NCBI RefSeq assembly: GCF_001484605.1
Contig: NZ_CP013747.1
Coordinates: 3,162,001 to 3,226,000 of the forward strand
Source: Pseudarthrobacter sulfonivorans
GTDB lineage: Bacteria; Actinomycetota; Actinomycetes; Actinomycetales; Micrococcaceae
DNA: 64,000 bases
Direction: 5' to 3'
Below the pieces are notes generated by a model. That model did no database searches. It had not been told where the DNA came from and was given only the letters and a program-made list of their open reading frames with translations. Positions within the stretch are counted from its first letter, which is position 1. Every line of letters starts with the position of its first letter. Of this stretch, positions 24,009 through 35,040 are shown one piece after another. Both the position numbers and the translations under genes were made by a program.

Positions 24009-24923
24009 CTACCCCTTGCTGGAACCAAGAGTCAGCCCCGCAACAAACTGCCGCTGCAGGAGCACGTAGATCACCAGCGTGGGAATGACAGTGATGACTG
24101 CACCGGCGGCCAGGAGGTTGTAGTTGTTCAGGAATTCGCCCTGCAGGTTGTTGATGGCCGTGGTGATCGGAAGCCGGTTGCCGCTCTGGATAAAGATGAG
24201 GGGCCAGAAGTAGTCGTTGTAGATGAAGATGACCTGGAGCGTGCCGAGGGCGGCGAACGCCGGACGGCAGAGTGGCATGATGATTTCCCGGTACTGCCGC
24301 CAGATGCCGGCCCCGTCCACCAGGGCGGCCTCGGTCAGGTCCGCGGAGAGCGCTTTCATGTAGTTGGACAGCACGAACGTGCAGAAACCCATCTGGAAAG
24401 CGATATTGACCGCGATCACGATGATGTAGGTGTTCAGCATGTTGCCGGAATCGCTGAAAGAGTACGGCACTTCGAAGTGCTTTGCCATCTCGAACAGCGG
24501 GGCGGCAAGGACCTGTGGGGGAAGAAGGTTGCCGGCGGTAAACATGATGAGCAGCGTGATGTTGAACTTCCAGCTGACCCGGCTGACGGCGAAGGCCATG
24601 AGGGAGGCGAGGAACAGGGTCAGGAGCACGGCCGGGACGGTGATGATGACTGAGTTCCAGAAGTACGTGGAAAACCCGCCCTGGGTCCAGGCCTGGACGA
24701 AGTTGTCGAAGTTGAATGCGCCGGCGAGGCTGAAATAGCCGTGCTCGTTCGTTGACGCCACCGGCCTGAGGGCGGTGAAGAGGGACCAGCCCAGCGGGAT
24801 CAGCCACATGACGGCCATGACCGTGAGGAAGATGTGTGTTCCGTAGTGGCGTTTGGGCCTGTTGCCGGAGCGTGGCGCCGCTGCGGTGGGCGTACGGCCG
24901 GCGCGGGCTGTGGTGGTGCTCAT
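24009..24923 (-). CDS. Sugar ABC importer permease (MalG type), second system
   Basis: A 304-aa permease with six predicted helices; the EAA loop is LTEAALVDGAGIWRQYREIIMP. Its start overlaps the stop of the upstream permease (ATGA, 24920-24923), with AAGGAG upstream. Confidence 0.9.
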   Translation of the reverse strand: MSTTTARAGRTPTAAAPRSGNRPKRHYGTHIFLTVMAVMWLIPLGWSLFTALRPVASTNEHGYFSLAGAFNFDNFVQAWTQGGFSTYFWNSVIITVPAVLLTLFLASLMAFAVSRVSWKFNITLLIMFTAGNLLPPQVLAAPLFEMAKHFEVPYSFSDSGNMLNTYIIVIAVNIAFQMGFCTFVLSNYMKALSADLTEAALVDGAGIWRQYREIIMPLCRPAFAALGTLQVIFIYNDYFWPLIFIQSGNRLPITTAINNLQGEFLNNYNLLAAGAVITVIPTLVIYVLLQRQFVAGLTLGSSKG

Positions 24924-25891
24924 GCTCTGTTCTCCTTGCCAAAGGTCCGGCTGAGGTAGAAGACGATGGGGACGAGGGAAATGACCAGCAGCACCACTGC
25001 CAGGGCAGAGCCGACGCCGATCACCTGGCCTTCGCCCACGAGGTTCTGGATCACCAGGGCGCTGAGCATTTCCAGGCCGTTGGTTCCGCGGTTAATGACG
25101 TAGACCACGTCAAAGGCGCGCAACGATTCGATGATGGTGATCACCACGATGACGATATTGATGGGGCGCATGGCCGGGAACACCACACGGAAGAAGGTCT
25201 GCACGGCATTGGCTCCGTCGATGGCGGCTGCTTCCTTCAGGGTCGGGTCCACGCCTTTCAGTCCGGCCAGGTACAGGAGCATGACATAGCCGGCATGCCG
25301 CCACGTGGCTGCGATCATGGCGGCCCAGATGTTCACGGAGGAGTCCCCGAACCAGTCAACGGCCTGTGGTGTCCCTGCGGTGCCAAGGAGGAAGTTCAGG
25401 AGTCCGTTGTCGCGCTGGTAGAAGAGCTGCCAGATGATGCCGATCAGGGCCAGTGACAACATCACGGGTGCGAAGAAGATGCTCTGGTAGATCTTGCTGC
25501 CCCTGATGTTCTGGTCCAGCAGTACGGCGAGCAGCAGCCCCAGCGGTGTGGCAATCAGGGCCAGGAACAGGAGCCACAGCAGGTTGTGCTGCACCGCCGG
25601 CCAAAAGGGCGGGTAGTCCTGCGTGATGTACTGGTAGTTCGCCGTGCCGGCGGGGCGTATGTCGGCCAGGTCCAGGCCGTTCCACCGGGTGAAGCTGAGC
25701 CCCACGGACATCAGCGTCGGCAGCCACACCAGGGCCAGTTCGATCAGGGTGGGGATCCCCACCATCAGCGACAGGACCACCTTGTCCCGCCCGGTCAGGC
25801 GGCGGACCCGCCCGCCTCTGGCCCGCGGGATACGGCCCCCGCCGGGTTCCCGCGCTTCCGGCGGTATCAGTTCTTGTGCAGTGCTGCTCAT
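24920..25891 (-). CDS. Sugar ABC importer permease (MalF type), second system
   Basis: A 323-aa permease. The basic N-terminal tail (RIPRARGGRVRRLTGRDK) is cytoplasmic; six helices follow, with the EAA loop LKEAAAIDGANAVQTFFRVVFP. It follows the binding-protein gene after a 135-nt gap containing a strong hairpin, and is translationally coupled to the next permease. Confidence 0.9.
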   Translation of the reverse strand: MSSTAQELIPPEAREPGGGRIPRARGGRVRRLTGRDKVVLSLMVGIPTLIELALVWLPTLMSVGLSFTRWNGLDLADIRPAGTANYQYITQDYPPFWPAVQHNLLWLLFLALIATPLGLLLAVLLDQNIRGSKIYQSIFFAPVMLSLALIGIIWQLFYQRDNGLLNFLLGTAGTPQAVDWFGDSSVNIWAAMIAATWRHAGYVMLLYLAGLKGVDPTLKEAAAIDGANAVQTFFRVVFPAMRPINIVIVVITIIESLRAFDVVYVINRGTNGLEMLSALVIQNLVGEGQVIGVGSALAVVLLVISLVPIVFYLSRTFGKENRA

Positions 25892-25926
25892 GGAAGTCTT
25901 CCCTCTATTGGTGGGGACGCTGGAAG

Positions 25927-25967
25927 GGAATGACGACGGCGGGATTCTGCGCCGCCGTCGTCGTTCC
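25927..25967 (-). terminator. Intercistronic hairpin between binding-protein and permease genes
   Basis: A 16-bp stem with a single G-U type mismatch pairs 25927-25942 with 25952-25967 around a 9-nt loop (GACGACGGCGG in the arm). No T-tract follows, so it more likely protects the binding-protein mRNA or only partly terminates, which would give more binding protein than permease. Confidence 0.6.
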
Positions 25968-26026
25968 GTTCCTGGCTGGTCGCCTCTGAAAACGGCGCTG
26001 ACAGGGCTGGAGGTGCTGCCCTGGAA

Positions 26027-27337
26027 CTACTGCGCGGCGTAGAGCGACTTGGCCTGGGCCTCAAGGTTTTTGACGTCCATTTTGCCGTCCTTGATGAAGC
26101 TCTGCAGGGCCGGGATCATGACGTTGTTGGCCATGGCCGGCAGGGCGTCGCGGTCAAAGAACTGGCTGATGTACTTCGCGTCCGCGATGGTGTCCGCACA
26201 CTTCTTGTTAAGCGGGCTGAACTTGGAGGTGTCCGTGCCTTTGGCGGCGGCGATGTTGGACGCATCCACGGCGGCGTAGGCGTCCTGGGCCTCGGCGGTG
26301 CCGAGGAAGGCCATGAAGTCGCGCGCCGCCTTGTTCTCCCCGCCCTTCTTGGACAGCAGGAGGCCGTCGATGGGGGCTTCGACGGCGTCACGGCCTTCCA
26401 TGGCGATCTCCGGGAAGGCGAAGAAATCGATGTCCGCCAGTACCGCCGGGTCGGTGAACTGCTGGGTGACGAAGGAACCCAACAGGTACATGCCGGTCTT
26501 CTTGGCTTCCAGCGCCTTGGCGGCGTCCTGCCAGGTCTGGCCGAGGGCTCCCGGATCCTGGAAAGGCAGGAGCGCTGCCCACGTGTCAAAGACCGCGCTG
26601 ACCTTTTGCTGGTCCCAGGATTCCTTGTGTGCGCACAGATCCACGTGGAACTGGTAGCCGTTGAGCCGCATGTTCATGTAGTCGAAGGTGCCCATGGCCG
26701 GCCAGCCGTCCTTGTCGGCGAAGCCGATAGGAATGATGCCATCTGCCTGCATCTTCGTGGCGAGAGCCTTGAGGGCGTCAAAGGTCTCGGGCACCTCGTA
26801 CCCCTTCTCGGCCCAGAGGCTCTTCCGGTAGAAGAACCCCCACGGGTAGTTGTAGTTAGGTACGAAGTACATCTTGCCGTCCGGTCCGGTGGAGGCTTTC
26901 TTCAGCGCATCGGAGTAGTTGCCGCCGATGGTTTCCCAGACGTCATCGATGGGCGCAAGGAGCCCCTTGCCTGCGTAGTACTGCATGCGGTAGCCAGCGA
27001 ACCAGGTGAACGTATCGTCCGGAGAGCCCTGCAGGTAGGAGTTGATCTTGTTCTGGAAATCATTGTGGGGCACCACGTTCGTGGTGACTTTCTTGCCGGT
27101 CTTGGCCGTGAAGGCGTCGGTGACAGCCTGGTACGCCCGCTTGGGGACGTCATCGGAGGACCCGGAACCGAAGGTAAGGCCGGGGGAATCGGAACCCGAG
27201 GCGGAGGGCGCAGTTCCGCCCGTACATGCTGCGAGGAACGGAATGCCGGCCAGGCCTGCCGCGCCGACGCCGACGGTCTTGAGGATGCTCCGCCTGCTGG
27301 GAAAAGCAGTTGCCGACGCATCAAACTGTGAAGCCAT
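26027..27337 (-). CDS. Sugar ABC importer, solute-binding lipoprotein, second system
   Basis: A 436-aa binding protein. The N-terminus has twin arginines (RRSILKTVGVGAAGLAGI) and lipobox LAAC, so it may be a Tat-exported lipoprotein. The mature part has TWFAGYRMQYYAGKG and YFVPNYNYPWGFFYRK typical of family 1 sugar binders. I chose ATG 27337, which has GGGAGA upstream; the frame is open 51 codons earlier without support. It is the first gene of a binding protein-permease-permease-DeoR operon. No ATPase is encoded here. The ligand is unknown. Confidence 0.87.
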   Translation of the reverse strand: MASQFDASATAFPSRRSILKTVGVGAAGLAGIPFLAACTGGTAPSASGSDSPGLTFGSGSSDDVPKRAYQAVTDAFTAKTGKKVTTNVVPHNDFQNKINSYLQGSPDDTFTWFAGYRMQYYAGKGLLAPIDDVWETIGGNYSDALKKASTGPDGKMYFVPNYNYPWGFFYRKSLWAEKGYEVPETFDALKALATKMQADGIIPIGFADKDGWPAMGTFDYMNMRLNGYQFHVDLCAHKESWDQQKVSAVFDTWAALLPFQDPGALGQTWQDAAKALEAKKTGMYLLGSFVTQQFTDPAVLADIDFFAFPEIAMEGRDAVEAPIDGLLLSKKGGENKAARDFMAFLGTAEAQDAYAAVDASNIAAAKGTDTSKFSPLNKKCADTIADAKYISQFFDRDALPAMANNVMIPALQSFIKDGKMDVKNLEAQAKSLYAAQ

Positions 27338-27362
27338 GTTCTCTCCCTTGAAAAATAGCTGC

Positions 27363-27380
27363 ATGTGAGACACCTCACAT
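27363..27380. promoter_or_regulatory. Palindromic Crp-type operator before the second sugar importer
   Basis: ATGTGAG-ACAC-CTCACAT has perfect 7-bp arms. Bases 27364-27379 match the Crp consensus TGTGA-N6-TCACA at all ten positions. It starts 26 nt upstream of the ATG and just downstream of a possible -10 box TATAGT, a position that suggests repression. The DeoR protein of this operon is the other candidate binder. Confidence 0.6.
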
Positions 27381-27469
27381 TGCGTCTGACTATAACCTCT
27401 CAAAATAGAACATGGAAGAACGGCAAATAACATTTTGAGCGTCGATTTTTTTGAATCGTCCCAAACAGG

Positions 27470-27515
27470 GAGTGGCCCCGGTTTTCCCATGGGGACGGGA
27501 AAACCGGGGCCACTC
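27470..27515 (-). terminator. Terminator of acs
   Basis: A perfect 19-bp stem pairs 27470-27488 with 27497-27515 around an 8-nt loop, located 31 nt beyond the acs stop codon. There is only a short TTT run after it, but the stem is very strong. Confidence 0.7.
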
Positions 27516-27546
27516 GATAGCGTCGGACGGGGTCGTAAGGCAGCTG

Positions 27547-29568
<2,022 letters not shown>

Positions 29569-29974
29569 GGTGAACCTCATCATTCATCGGTCTTTTCAGC
29601 GGCTGCCGTCGCCCGGCCGCCTCCGCCGATTTGCGCGACATTGGGCAGCGGCCGATCACGGACATTCCGCAAAGAGCTGTTCCGGAATCAACCCTAATAC
29701 GTGCCGGGGCCGCGACGTGTTCGCTGTCACAAAGGCGCCCGCGAACGGCATTTATTTAGCGGTGAATGGTTAAAGGACCCTGCCCGCTGGCGTTCCGCCG
29801 CTGCGGATCGGCTAGTGATCGGCCATGCGGTTGACTAGGCTGAGATTGAATTGTGACTTTCTACGGAGCTGTCGGATCCGGTGTATCACTGCCGGGCCTG
29901 GCCGTTGCCGCCGTTTCGGACGGCACAGTTTTGGGACGGAACCGTCCCGGTGCCGCCACGCTAAGGAGTACAGA
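29569..29974. other. 406-bp divergent intergenic region (acs / membrane protein)
   Basis: No gene is visible. On the minus strand TGTGACAGCGAACACG (29715-29730) matches the Crp consensus at 8 of 10 positions, about 150 nt upstream of acs. TTGACT at 29831-29836 is a possible -35 box toward the membrane protein gene, and a 6-bp hairpin GGGACG/CGTCCC lies at 29933-29948 in its leader. Confidence 0.35.
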
Positions 29975-31282
29975 ATGAACCAGCAAAGCTTCGGCCAGAA
30001 GTTTGGCCGCGCACCCGAGGCAGGGCCTGGCAGCACCCCGGGAGGCGGCTCAGCGAAGGGCGTGCAGAAGCCGGCCGGCGCCAAGCCGGGCACCACCAAC
30101 CAGGCCGTGCTGGGTCCGTTCACCCTGCGGGACCTGACAGTTTTCGCCGCCACCCTCATCCTGCTGGTCGCCTCGCTGCTGCCCATCTTCTTCGGCCGGT
30201 TTAACCTCTGGAACGCGGGCAGCCTGTTCTTCCTGGGCCTCGGCATTGTGTTGCCCATGATTGTCACGGCACTCTTTGCTGCCCGCCGGCTCGCTCCCGC
30301 CACGAAGGTCCGCATCGGCTCGCTGTCCATCGACCAGTTCGCGTCCGTGGTGGCTTCCTTTGCACTGGCGTTCTTCTTCGTTTCCACGGCCGCGGGCTAT
30401 GTGCCCAGCCTGTTGGTGGGCCTGATAGGTTCCGTCGTGCTGTTCGCGGGGACCGTGCTGAGCCGGTTCATCCCGTACTTCGCCGGCGACTTCCTGGGGC
30501 GCGACGAAACCCCGGCCCACGTGATGGCGCGCGACTCGGCTGTCCCGCTGCCCAAGCCGCACACGCCCAAGGAACCCAAGCCTGCGGCCGCGCCCGTTCC
30601 GGAGGCTGCCGCGCCTACCGCCACACCTGCAGCGGCAACTTCTGCGCGTGCCGCCGCGCCCGCCGCTTCGGCCGGGGCCCTTTCCGCCGCCGCGCCCACC
30701 TCCTCTCCGGCTGCGTCAGGAGCCGTCTCTTCCGCCCCGGAGGTCAACGAGTGGACCGCTGCCGGCGACCCGAGCCCCGCAACCCAGGCGGCCGACGTCG
30801 TGCCTTCCCCTTCAGCGACGGGCGCCTCGGCGCCCGCCGTTGCGGAAACCACAACGGGTGACACCCCGACGTCGGCCCCGGCTGCCCCTGCGCCGACCGC
30901 TACGGCGTCCGCCGCCGCTGCCCCTGAAGCAGCAACCCACGACGCCGGCACAGGTGTCCCTGCCTCGGCTCGCCAGTCTGCCGCGGAACCTGCAGCGACG
31001 GCCGTGCATCAGCAGGTGCGCCGCGTGGAGCCCATCGGCGCCACCGTGGATCCGGCATCCAGGCCGGAAGAATCGTACGAAGAGCCGGCGCATGAGGCGT
31101 TCTGGTTTGCCGTGGCCCAGCACCGGACCGCGGTGGACCCCCAGACCGGCGCCCCCGCCTTTGTGATTGAACCGGGCGGCTGGGTGCTGGCCCTGGAAGA
31201 CCGGGGCCACGAATTCCTGGTCCAGCACACCGACGGACGAGTGGGCGTGCTGCGCGACCTCAGCAACATCGAGCGCGGCTAG
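29975..31282 (+). CDS. Four-helix membrane protein with Ala/Pro-rich linker and C-terminal domain
   Basis: A 435-aa protein I do not recognise by name. ATG 29975 has AAGGAG 7 nt upstream. A hydrophilic N-terminal region (about 45 residues) is followed by four helices (starting near [20 protein letters not shown]). About 190 residues rich in Ala, Pro, Thr and Ser then form a disordered linker. The last 80 residues make a compact domain ([31 protein letters not shown]). It lies 8 nt before nth, so the two are probably co-transcribed. Confidence 0.75.
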   Translation: MNQQSFGQKFGRAPEAGPGSTPGGGSAKGVQKPAGAKPGTTNQAVLGPFTLRDLTVFAATLILLVASLLPIFFGRFNLWNAGSLFFLGLGIVLPMIVTALFAARRLAPATKVRIGSLSIDQFASVVASFALAFFFVSTAAGYVPSLLVGLIGSVVLFAGTVLSRFIPYFAGDFLGRDETPAHVMARDSAVPLPKPHTPKEPKPAAAPVPEAAAPTATPAAATSARAAAPAASAGALSAAAPTSSPAASGAVSSAPEVNEWTAAGDPSPATQAADVVPSPSATGASAPAVAETTTGDTPTSAPAAPAPTATASAAAAPEAATHDAGTGVPASARQSAAEPAATAVHQQVRRVEPIGATVDPASRPEESYEEPAHEAFWFAVAQHRTAVDPQTGAPAFVIEPGGWVLALEDRGHEFLVQHTDGRVGVLRDLSNIERG

Positions 31283-31290
31283 CCGGCCCC

Positions 31291-32115
31291 GTGGCCACGT
31301 CCCGTAGACCCGGATCCGGCCCGGCCACGACAGCTCCGGAGTCTTTGCTGGCGTTGAAGCGCCGGGCGCGGCGGATCAACAAGGCCCTGGCGGAGAAGTA
31401 TCCCTATGCCCACGCGGAGCTGGATTTCCGGAACCCGTTCGAGCTGGTCGTGGCCACCGTCCTGTCGGCCCAGACCACCGATGTGCTGGTCAACCAGGTC
31501 ACCAAGATCCTGTTCGCACGGTACCCGGACGCCCGGGCCATGTCAGAGGCCGATCCCGCCGAGCTGGAAGCGATCCTGCAGCCCACCGGCTTTTTCCGGG
31601 CCAAAACGAAGAGCGTGCTGGCCCTGAGCACCCGCCTGGTGGACGAGTACGACGGCGTGGTCCCCGGCCGTCTGGAAGACCTGGTGACGCTGCCGGGAGT
31701 GGGGCGTAAGACTGCCAACGTGGTGCTCGGCAATGCCTTCGGCGTCCCCGGGATCACTGTGGATACCCACTTCGGCCGGCTCGCACGGCGCTTCGGCTGG
31801 ACCACGTCCGAGGACCCGGTGCAGGTCGAATTCGACGTCGCTGAACTGTTTGAGCCCAAGGACTGGACCATGCTCTCGCACCGTGTGGTGTTCCACGGGC
31901 GGCGGGTGTGCCACTCACGGAAGCCAGCCTGCGGCGCGTGTCCGGTGGCGAACTGGTGCCCCAGCTATGGGTTGGGCGAGACCGATCCCGTCAAAGCCGC
32001 CAAGCTCCTTAAATACGAGTTGGCGCCCGGGAGCGAGAGCCTCCTGGAACGGTTGCTGGCCGAGACGCACCGCGCCGCTGAAATACGGATGGAATCGCAG
32101 AGGCGGCTCCCGTGA
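31291..32115 (+). CDS. nth: Endonuclease III (DNA glycosylase/AP lyase)
   Basis: A 274-aa base-excision-repair enzyme. The helix-hairpin-helix [12 protein letters not shown] holds the catalytic Lys, and [11 protein letters not shown] holds the catalytic Asp. Four cysteines spaced C-x6-C-x2-C-x5-C ([17 protein letters not shown]) bind a 4Fe-4S cluster. GTG 31291 is the start. The stop overlaps the next gene's GTG start. Confidence 0.95.
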   Translation: MATSRRPGSGPATTAPESLLALKRRARRINKALAEKYPYAHAELDFRNPFELVVATVLSAQTTDVLVNQVTKILFARYPDARAMSEADPAELEAILQPTGFFRAKTKSVLALSTRLVDEYDGVVPGRLEDLVTLPGVGRKTANVVLGNAFGVPGITVDTHFGRLARRFGWTTSEDPVQVEFDVAELFEPKDWTMLSHRVVFHGRRVCHSRKPACGACPVANWCPSYGLGETDPVKAAKLLKYELAPGSESLLERLLAETHRAAEIRMESQRRLP

Positions 32116-32789
32116 GCGCACGCCAGGACCTGATCGACCTGGTGCGCAGATCGGACAGTGGCGACGTCACCGCGCCGAACACTGCCTGGGCGGCCCTGAC
32201 TGTGGACGAAACCATAGCCCGCAAGGCGGCAGTCCTGATGCTTTTCGGTGTGCTGGACGACGTTCCCGCAGCCTCCGGCAAACCCCTTGCCGCGGCGGAT
32301 CTTGATGTCCTGCTGCTGGAACGCGCGCACACCCTGGATTCCCACCCCGGCCAGGTCGCCTTTCCCGGCGGTTCCATCGACGCGGACGAAACCCCGGTTG
32401 CGGCCGCCCTGCGGGAAGCCGAAGAAGAGACCGGGCTGGACTCCGCCGGTGTGGAGGTCCTGGGTGTGCTGCAGGAGCTTGGGCTGGCTCGCAGCAACTT
32501 CCTGGTGACGCCGGTACTCGGCTGGTGGGCGTCGCCGTCGCCCGTGCATGTGGTGGACTTTGCCGAATCCGCCCAGGTTTTCCGGATCCCTGTCCGCGAC
32601 CTGCTGGACCCGGCCAACCGGGTGACCGCCACGGTCAGCCGCGATGGCAGAACCTTCAGCAGCCCGGCCTTCGCGGTCAGCGGCGTGCTGGTCTGGGGCT
32701 TCACCGGGATCATTCTGGATGGACTCTTTGACCAGTTGGGCTGGGCCGTGCCGTGGGACCGGACCCGGCTCCACGAGGTGGTCTTCTAG
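32112..32789 (+). CDS. NUDIX hydrolase, probable CoA pyrophosphatase
   Basis: A 225-aa protein. The Nudix box [20 protein letters not shown] continues as ETGLD with every consensus residue present. Just before it, [11 protein letters not shown] is the NuCoA motif of CoA-cleaving members such as NudL. GTG 32112 overlaps the nth stop (GTGA), so they are translationally coupled; the same nth-NUDIX pair is seen in M. tuberculosis. Confidence 0.9.
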   Translation: MSARQDLIDLVRRSDSGDVTAPNTAWAALTVDETIARKAAVLMLFGVLDDVPAASGKPLAAADLDVLLLERAHTLDSHPGQVAFPGGSIDADETPVAAALREAEEETGLDSAGVEVLGVLQELGLARSNFLVTPVLGWWASPSPVHVVDFAESAQVFRIPVRDLLDPANRVTATVSRDGRTFSSPAFAVSGVLVWGFTGIILDGLFDQLGWAVPWDRTRLHEVVF

Positions 32790-32817
32790 GTTCGGGGTAG
32801 CTCGCAGGGTCGGTGTG

Positions 32818-32843
32818 GCCCGGCGGGACTGAGCCCGCCGGGC
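32818..32843 (+). terminator. Terminator of the nth-NUDIX operon
   Basis: A perfect 10-bp stem GCCCGGCGGG / CCCGCCGGGC pairs 32818-32827 with 32834-32843 around a 6-nt loop, followed by TTG. Confidence 0.6.
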
Positions 32844-32852
32844 TTGCACCAC

Positions 32853-32879
32853 GTGTGCGCCGGCTGAGCTCGCGCACAC
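32853..32879 (-). terminator. Terminator of the YegP-like gene
   Basis: A perfect 8-bp stem GTGTGCGC / GCGCACAC pairs 32853-32860 with 32872-32879, ending 5 nt from the end of the convergent minus-strand gene. Confidence 0.45.
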
Positions 32880-32883
32880 CGCC

Positions 32884-33081
32884 TCAGCTGGCGATCGGCT
32901 GCTGCCGAAGATCAACAACAATGCCGGTGGCCGCGTTTTCACGCAGCGCATTGATGCCGTCCTTCAACGCGCCGAGATGCTTGAAGTCGGGCGAAACCGC
33001 CACTATGTTCCCGTTTGAGTCAGTGAGCCTCAGCCGATAGCACTCGTCACTTACACGATGTATTTCAAACCTGCCAGCCAT
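32884..33081 (-). CDS. YegP-family (DUF1508) small protein, single repeat
   Basis: A 65-aa protein (MAGRFEIHRVSDECYRLRLT, DSNGNIVAVSPDF, GINALRENA). The pattern FEI...YRL...NGN-IVA-S is that of DUF1508; many family members carry two repeats, this one has one. I chose ATG 33081 because GGAGG lies about 9 nt upstream. The function of the family is unknown. Confidence 0.8.
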   Translation of the reverse strand: MAGRFEIHRVSDECYRLRLTDSNGNIVAVSPDFKHLGALKDGINALRENAATGIVVDLRQQPIAS

Positions 33082-33216
33082 ATGCCGGACCTCCCCTGAT
33101 ATGCGTCTTTGCATGAATAGCTGGACCGTCTGCTTCAGTCCTGCACCGATGTAACCATGGTCACAGCGGTTCGACCAGCTACTCACCGGTAGGTTTCTTC
33201 CGGCTAACCGGATTTG

Positions 33217-34929
33217 CTATTTTGCGTTGTCGTAGGAGTCCACTACGGCCACGCTGACGGGGAATTCCACCGGGATGGGGCCGAACAGCAGTTCCTTCGC
33301 GGCTGCGGCAGCTTCCTCGATGGCCCGGATGCAGGCCTGGACGCCGGCCTCGGGGGCATGGACCATCACCTCGTCATGCAGGAAGAACACCAGCTCCGCC
33401 TGAACGGAGCCATCGGCACGCAAGGCCCGCAGCCGCCGTCGTAATTCCGCCAGCCAGCACGCCGCCCAGTCAGCGGCGGATCCCTGCACCACAAAGTTGC
33501 GGGTGAAGCGGCCGCGGGAACGGGCAATGGATTCCGCGCGGCGCTGCTCCTCGGCAGTGGCCGACTGCTGGCTCCGGTACCACCCTTCCGACGGGGGCGG
33601 GCTGCTCCGGCCAAGCCGGGTGGTCACGGTGCCGCCGGCCTCGCCGTCGCGCGCCGCCTGCTCCACGAAGCCGACGGCGCGGGGGTAGGTCCGTGCCAGC
33701 TGCGGCATCAGGCGCCCCGATTCGCCCGTGGTGGCACCATAAATGGCGCCGAGGAGGGCGACCTTCGCCTTAGCGCGATCGCCGCCGAAACCCTGGGCGG
33801 CGATGCCGGCGTACAGGTCCTTGTCGCGCGCTGCTTCCGCCATTTTGGAGTCCTGCGCCAGCGCCACCAGCACACGGGGTTCCAGCTGGGAGGCGTCCGC
33901 GACGATGAGCTTGTGGCCGGGATCCGCATGGACGGCGCCGCGGATCTGCCGCGGGATCTGCAGGGCCCCGCCGCCCCGCGAGGCCCAGCGGCCGGACACC
34001 ACACCGCCCACAACATACTCGGGCTGGAAGCGGCCCCTGGCTACCCATGCGTCCAGCCAGGCCCATCCGTTGGCGGTGTGCAGGCGGGACAGTTTCTTGT
34101 AGGCGAGGAGCGGCTCGATGGCGGGGTGGCTGGACTCCATCAGCTCCCACTGCCGCGTGCTTTTCACCTCGATGCCGTTGCGGTGCAGGGCGCGCATCAG
34201 TTCCTGCGGCGAGTCCGGGTTCAGCCCGGGCGAGTTGAGCAGCCCCCGCAGTTCGGTGTTCAGGGCCTCCAGCTTCGCGGGGCGGTGACCGGACGGCGGG
34301 CGCGGCCCGAGGTTGTGGGCCAGGATTTGCTCGTGCAGGTCCTCGCGCCAGGGGACGCCGGTGTGCTGCATCTCCGCGGCGATCATGGCGCCGGCGGATT
34401 CGGCGGCCAGCAGCAGCTGGAGCCGTTTCCGCTTGTTTTCTTCCGGTGCAGCATCGGCCAGGGCAGCCTGCTGGGCGGCGTATTCTGCGCGGAGCTCCGC
34501 CAGGCCTTGCCGTGGGGCGCGGTGGCGGACATCGTCAAAGAGGGCGCCCTGATCCGCTGGCGGGGGCGGCGGCTGGAGGGCGCGGGGCGTCTCCTGGGGA
34601 TCGTCCAACGATTCCTTGTCGGCGTTCCGCGCGTACTCCGTGTGGGCGGTGAACTGCGAATACGCCAGGATATTGCCGCACAAACCGAGGTCATAGCAGC
34701 GCTCCAGTTCCACGCCGGCCGCCAGCAGGGCGGGGTACCAGTCCTGGGTCCGGTTCCAGATCCAGCGGGGCGGCGCCTCGCGGGGCCGGTTCTCCAGCTG
34801 GCGTACGACGCCGGCCAGCTCGCTTTCGCTGATGAGGCGCGGTTCGGGGCGGTCGGGGTGGGGATCGCCCGCCTGGGTGACCTGCTGGAGGGCTGCGCCG
34901 TGGGCGTGGGCGGCGAGCAGCAGATACAT
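33217..34929 (-). CDS. Family A DNA polymerase-like protein (bifunctional 3'-5' exonuclease/polymerase annotation class)
   Basis: A 570-aa protein. The C-terminal half carries polymerase motifs: motif A DASQLEPRVLVALAQDS (the first catalytic Asp), motif B RAKAKVALLGAIYG and motif C FFLHDEVMVHA (the second Asp). It is much shorter than Pol I: there is no 5'-3' exonuclease domain and the N-terminal half is a divergent exonuclease-like region lacking clear DEDD motifs that I can assign. I chose ATG 34929. It shares a divergent control region with a small HTH gene. It may be a repair or translesion enzyme; this is inference. Confidence 0.82.
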   Translation of the reverse strand: MYLLLAAHAHGAALQQVTQAGDPHPDRPEPRLISESELAGVVRQLENRPREAPPRWIWNRTQDWYPALLAAGVELERCYDLGLCGNILAYSQFTAHTEYARNADKESLDDPQETPRALQPPPPPADQGALFDDVRHRAPRQGLAELRAEYAAQQAALADAAPEENKRKRLQLLLAAESAGAMIAAEMQHTGVPWREDLHEQILAHNLGPRPPSGHRPAKLEALNTELRGLLNSPGLNPDSPQELMRALHRNGIEVKSTRQWELMESSHPAIEPLLAYKKLSRLHTANGWAWLDAWVARGRFQPEYVVGGVVSGRWASRGGGALQIPRQIRGAVHADPGHKLIVADASQLEPRVLVALAQDSKMAEAARDKDLYAGIAAQGFGGDRAKAKVALLGAIYGATTGESGRLMPQLARTYPRAVGFVEQAARDGEAGGTVTTRLGRSSPPPSEGWYRSQQSATAEEQRRAESIARSRGRFTRNFVVQGSAADWAACWLAELRRRLRALRADGSVQAELVFFLHDEVMVHAPEAGVQACIRAIEEAAAAAKELLFGPIPVEFPVSVAVVDSYDNAK

Positions 34930-34980
34930 AGGTCCAATTCTGCCCTGTGGCGGGGACATTCAAGCCCCAATCCCATGCCG

Positions 34981-35034
34981 TCAACATGTGTTGACGTACC
35001 TCCATTCGTCAACTAAAGTTGACGAATGGAGGTA
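34981..35034. promoter_or_regulatory. Promoter of the small HTH gene with two TCAAC-N4-GTTGA operators
   Basis: TTGACG (34991-34996), a 17-bp spacer and TAAAGT (35014-35019) form a promoter for the plus-strand gene. TCAAC-ATGT-GTTGA (34981-34994) covers the -35 box and GTCAAC-TAAA-GTTGAC (35009-35022) covers the -10 box; their centres are 28 bp apart. The second site is the core of a perfect 17-bp inverted repeat (34997-35013 / 35018-35034) that extends over the GGAGGT ribosome site. Confidence 0.65.
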
Positions 35035-35040
35035 GGGCGG

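Noticed and set aside
26979..27500. Upstream in-frame extension of the second solute-binding protein (start at 27490)
   Set aside because: It would bury the signal peptide 51 residues inside the protein and would span the palindromic operator.
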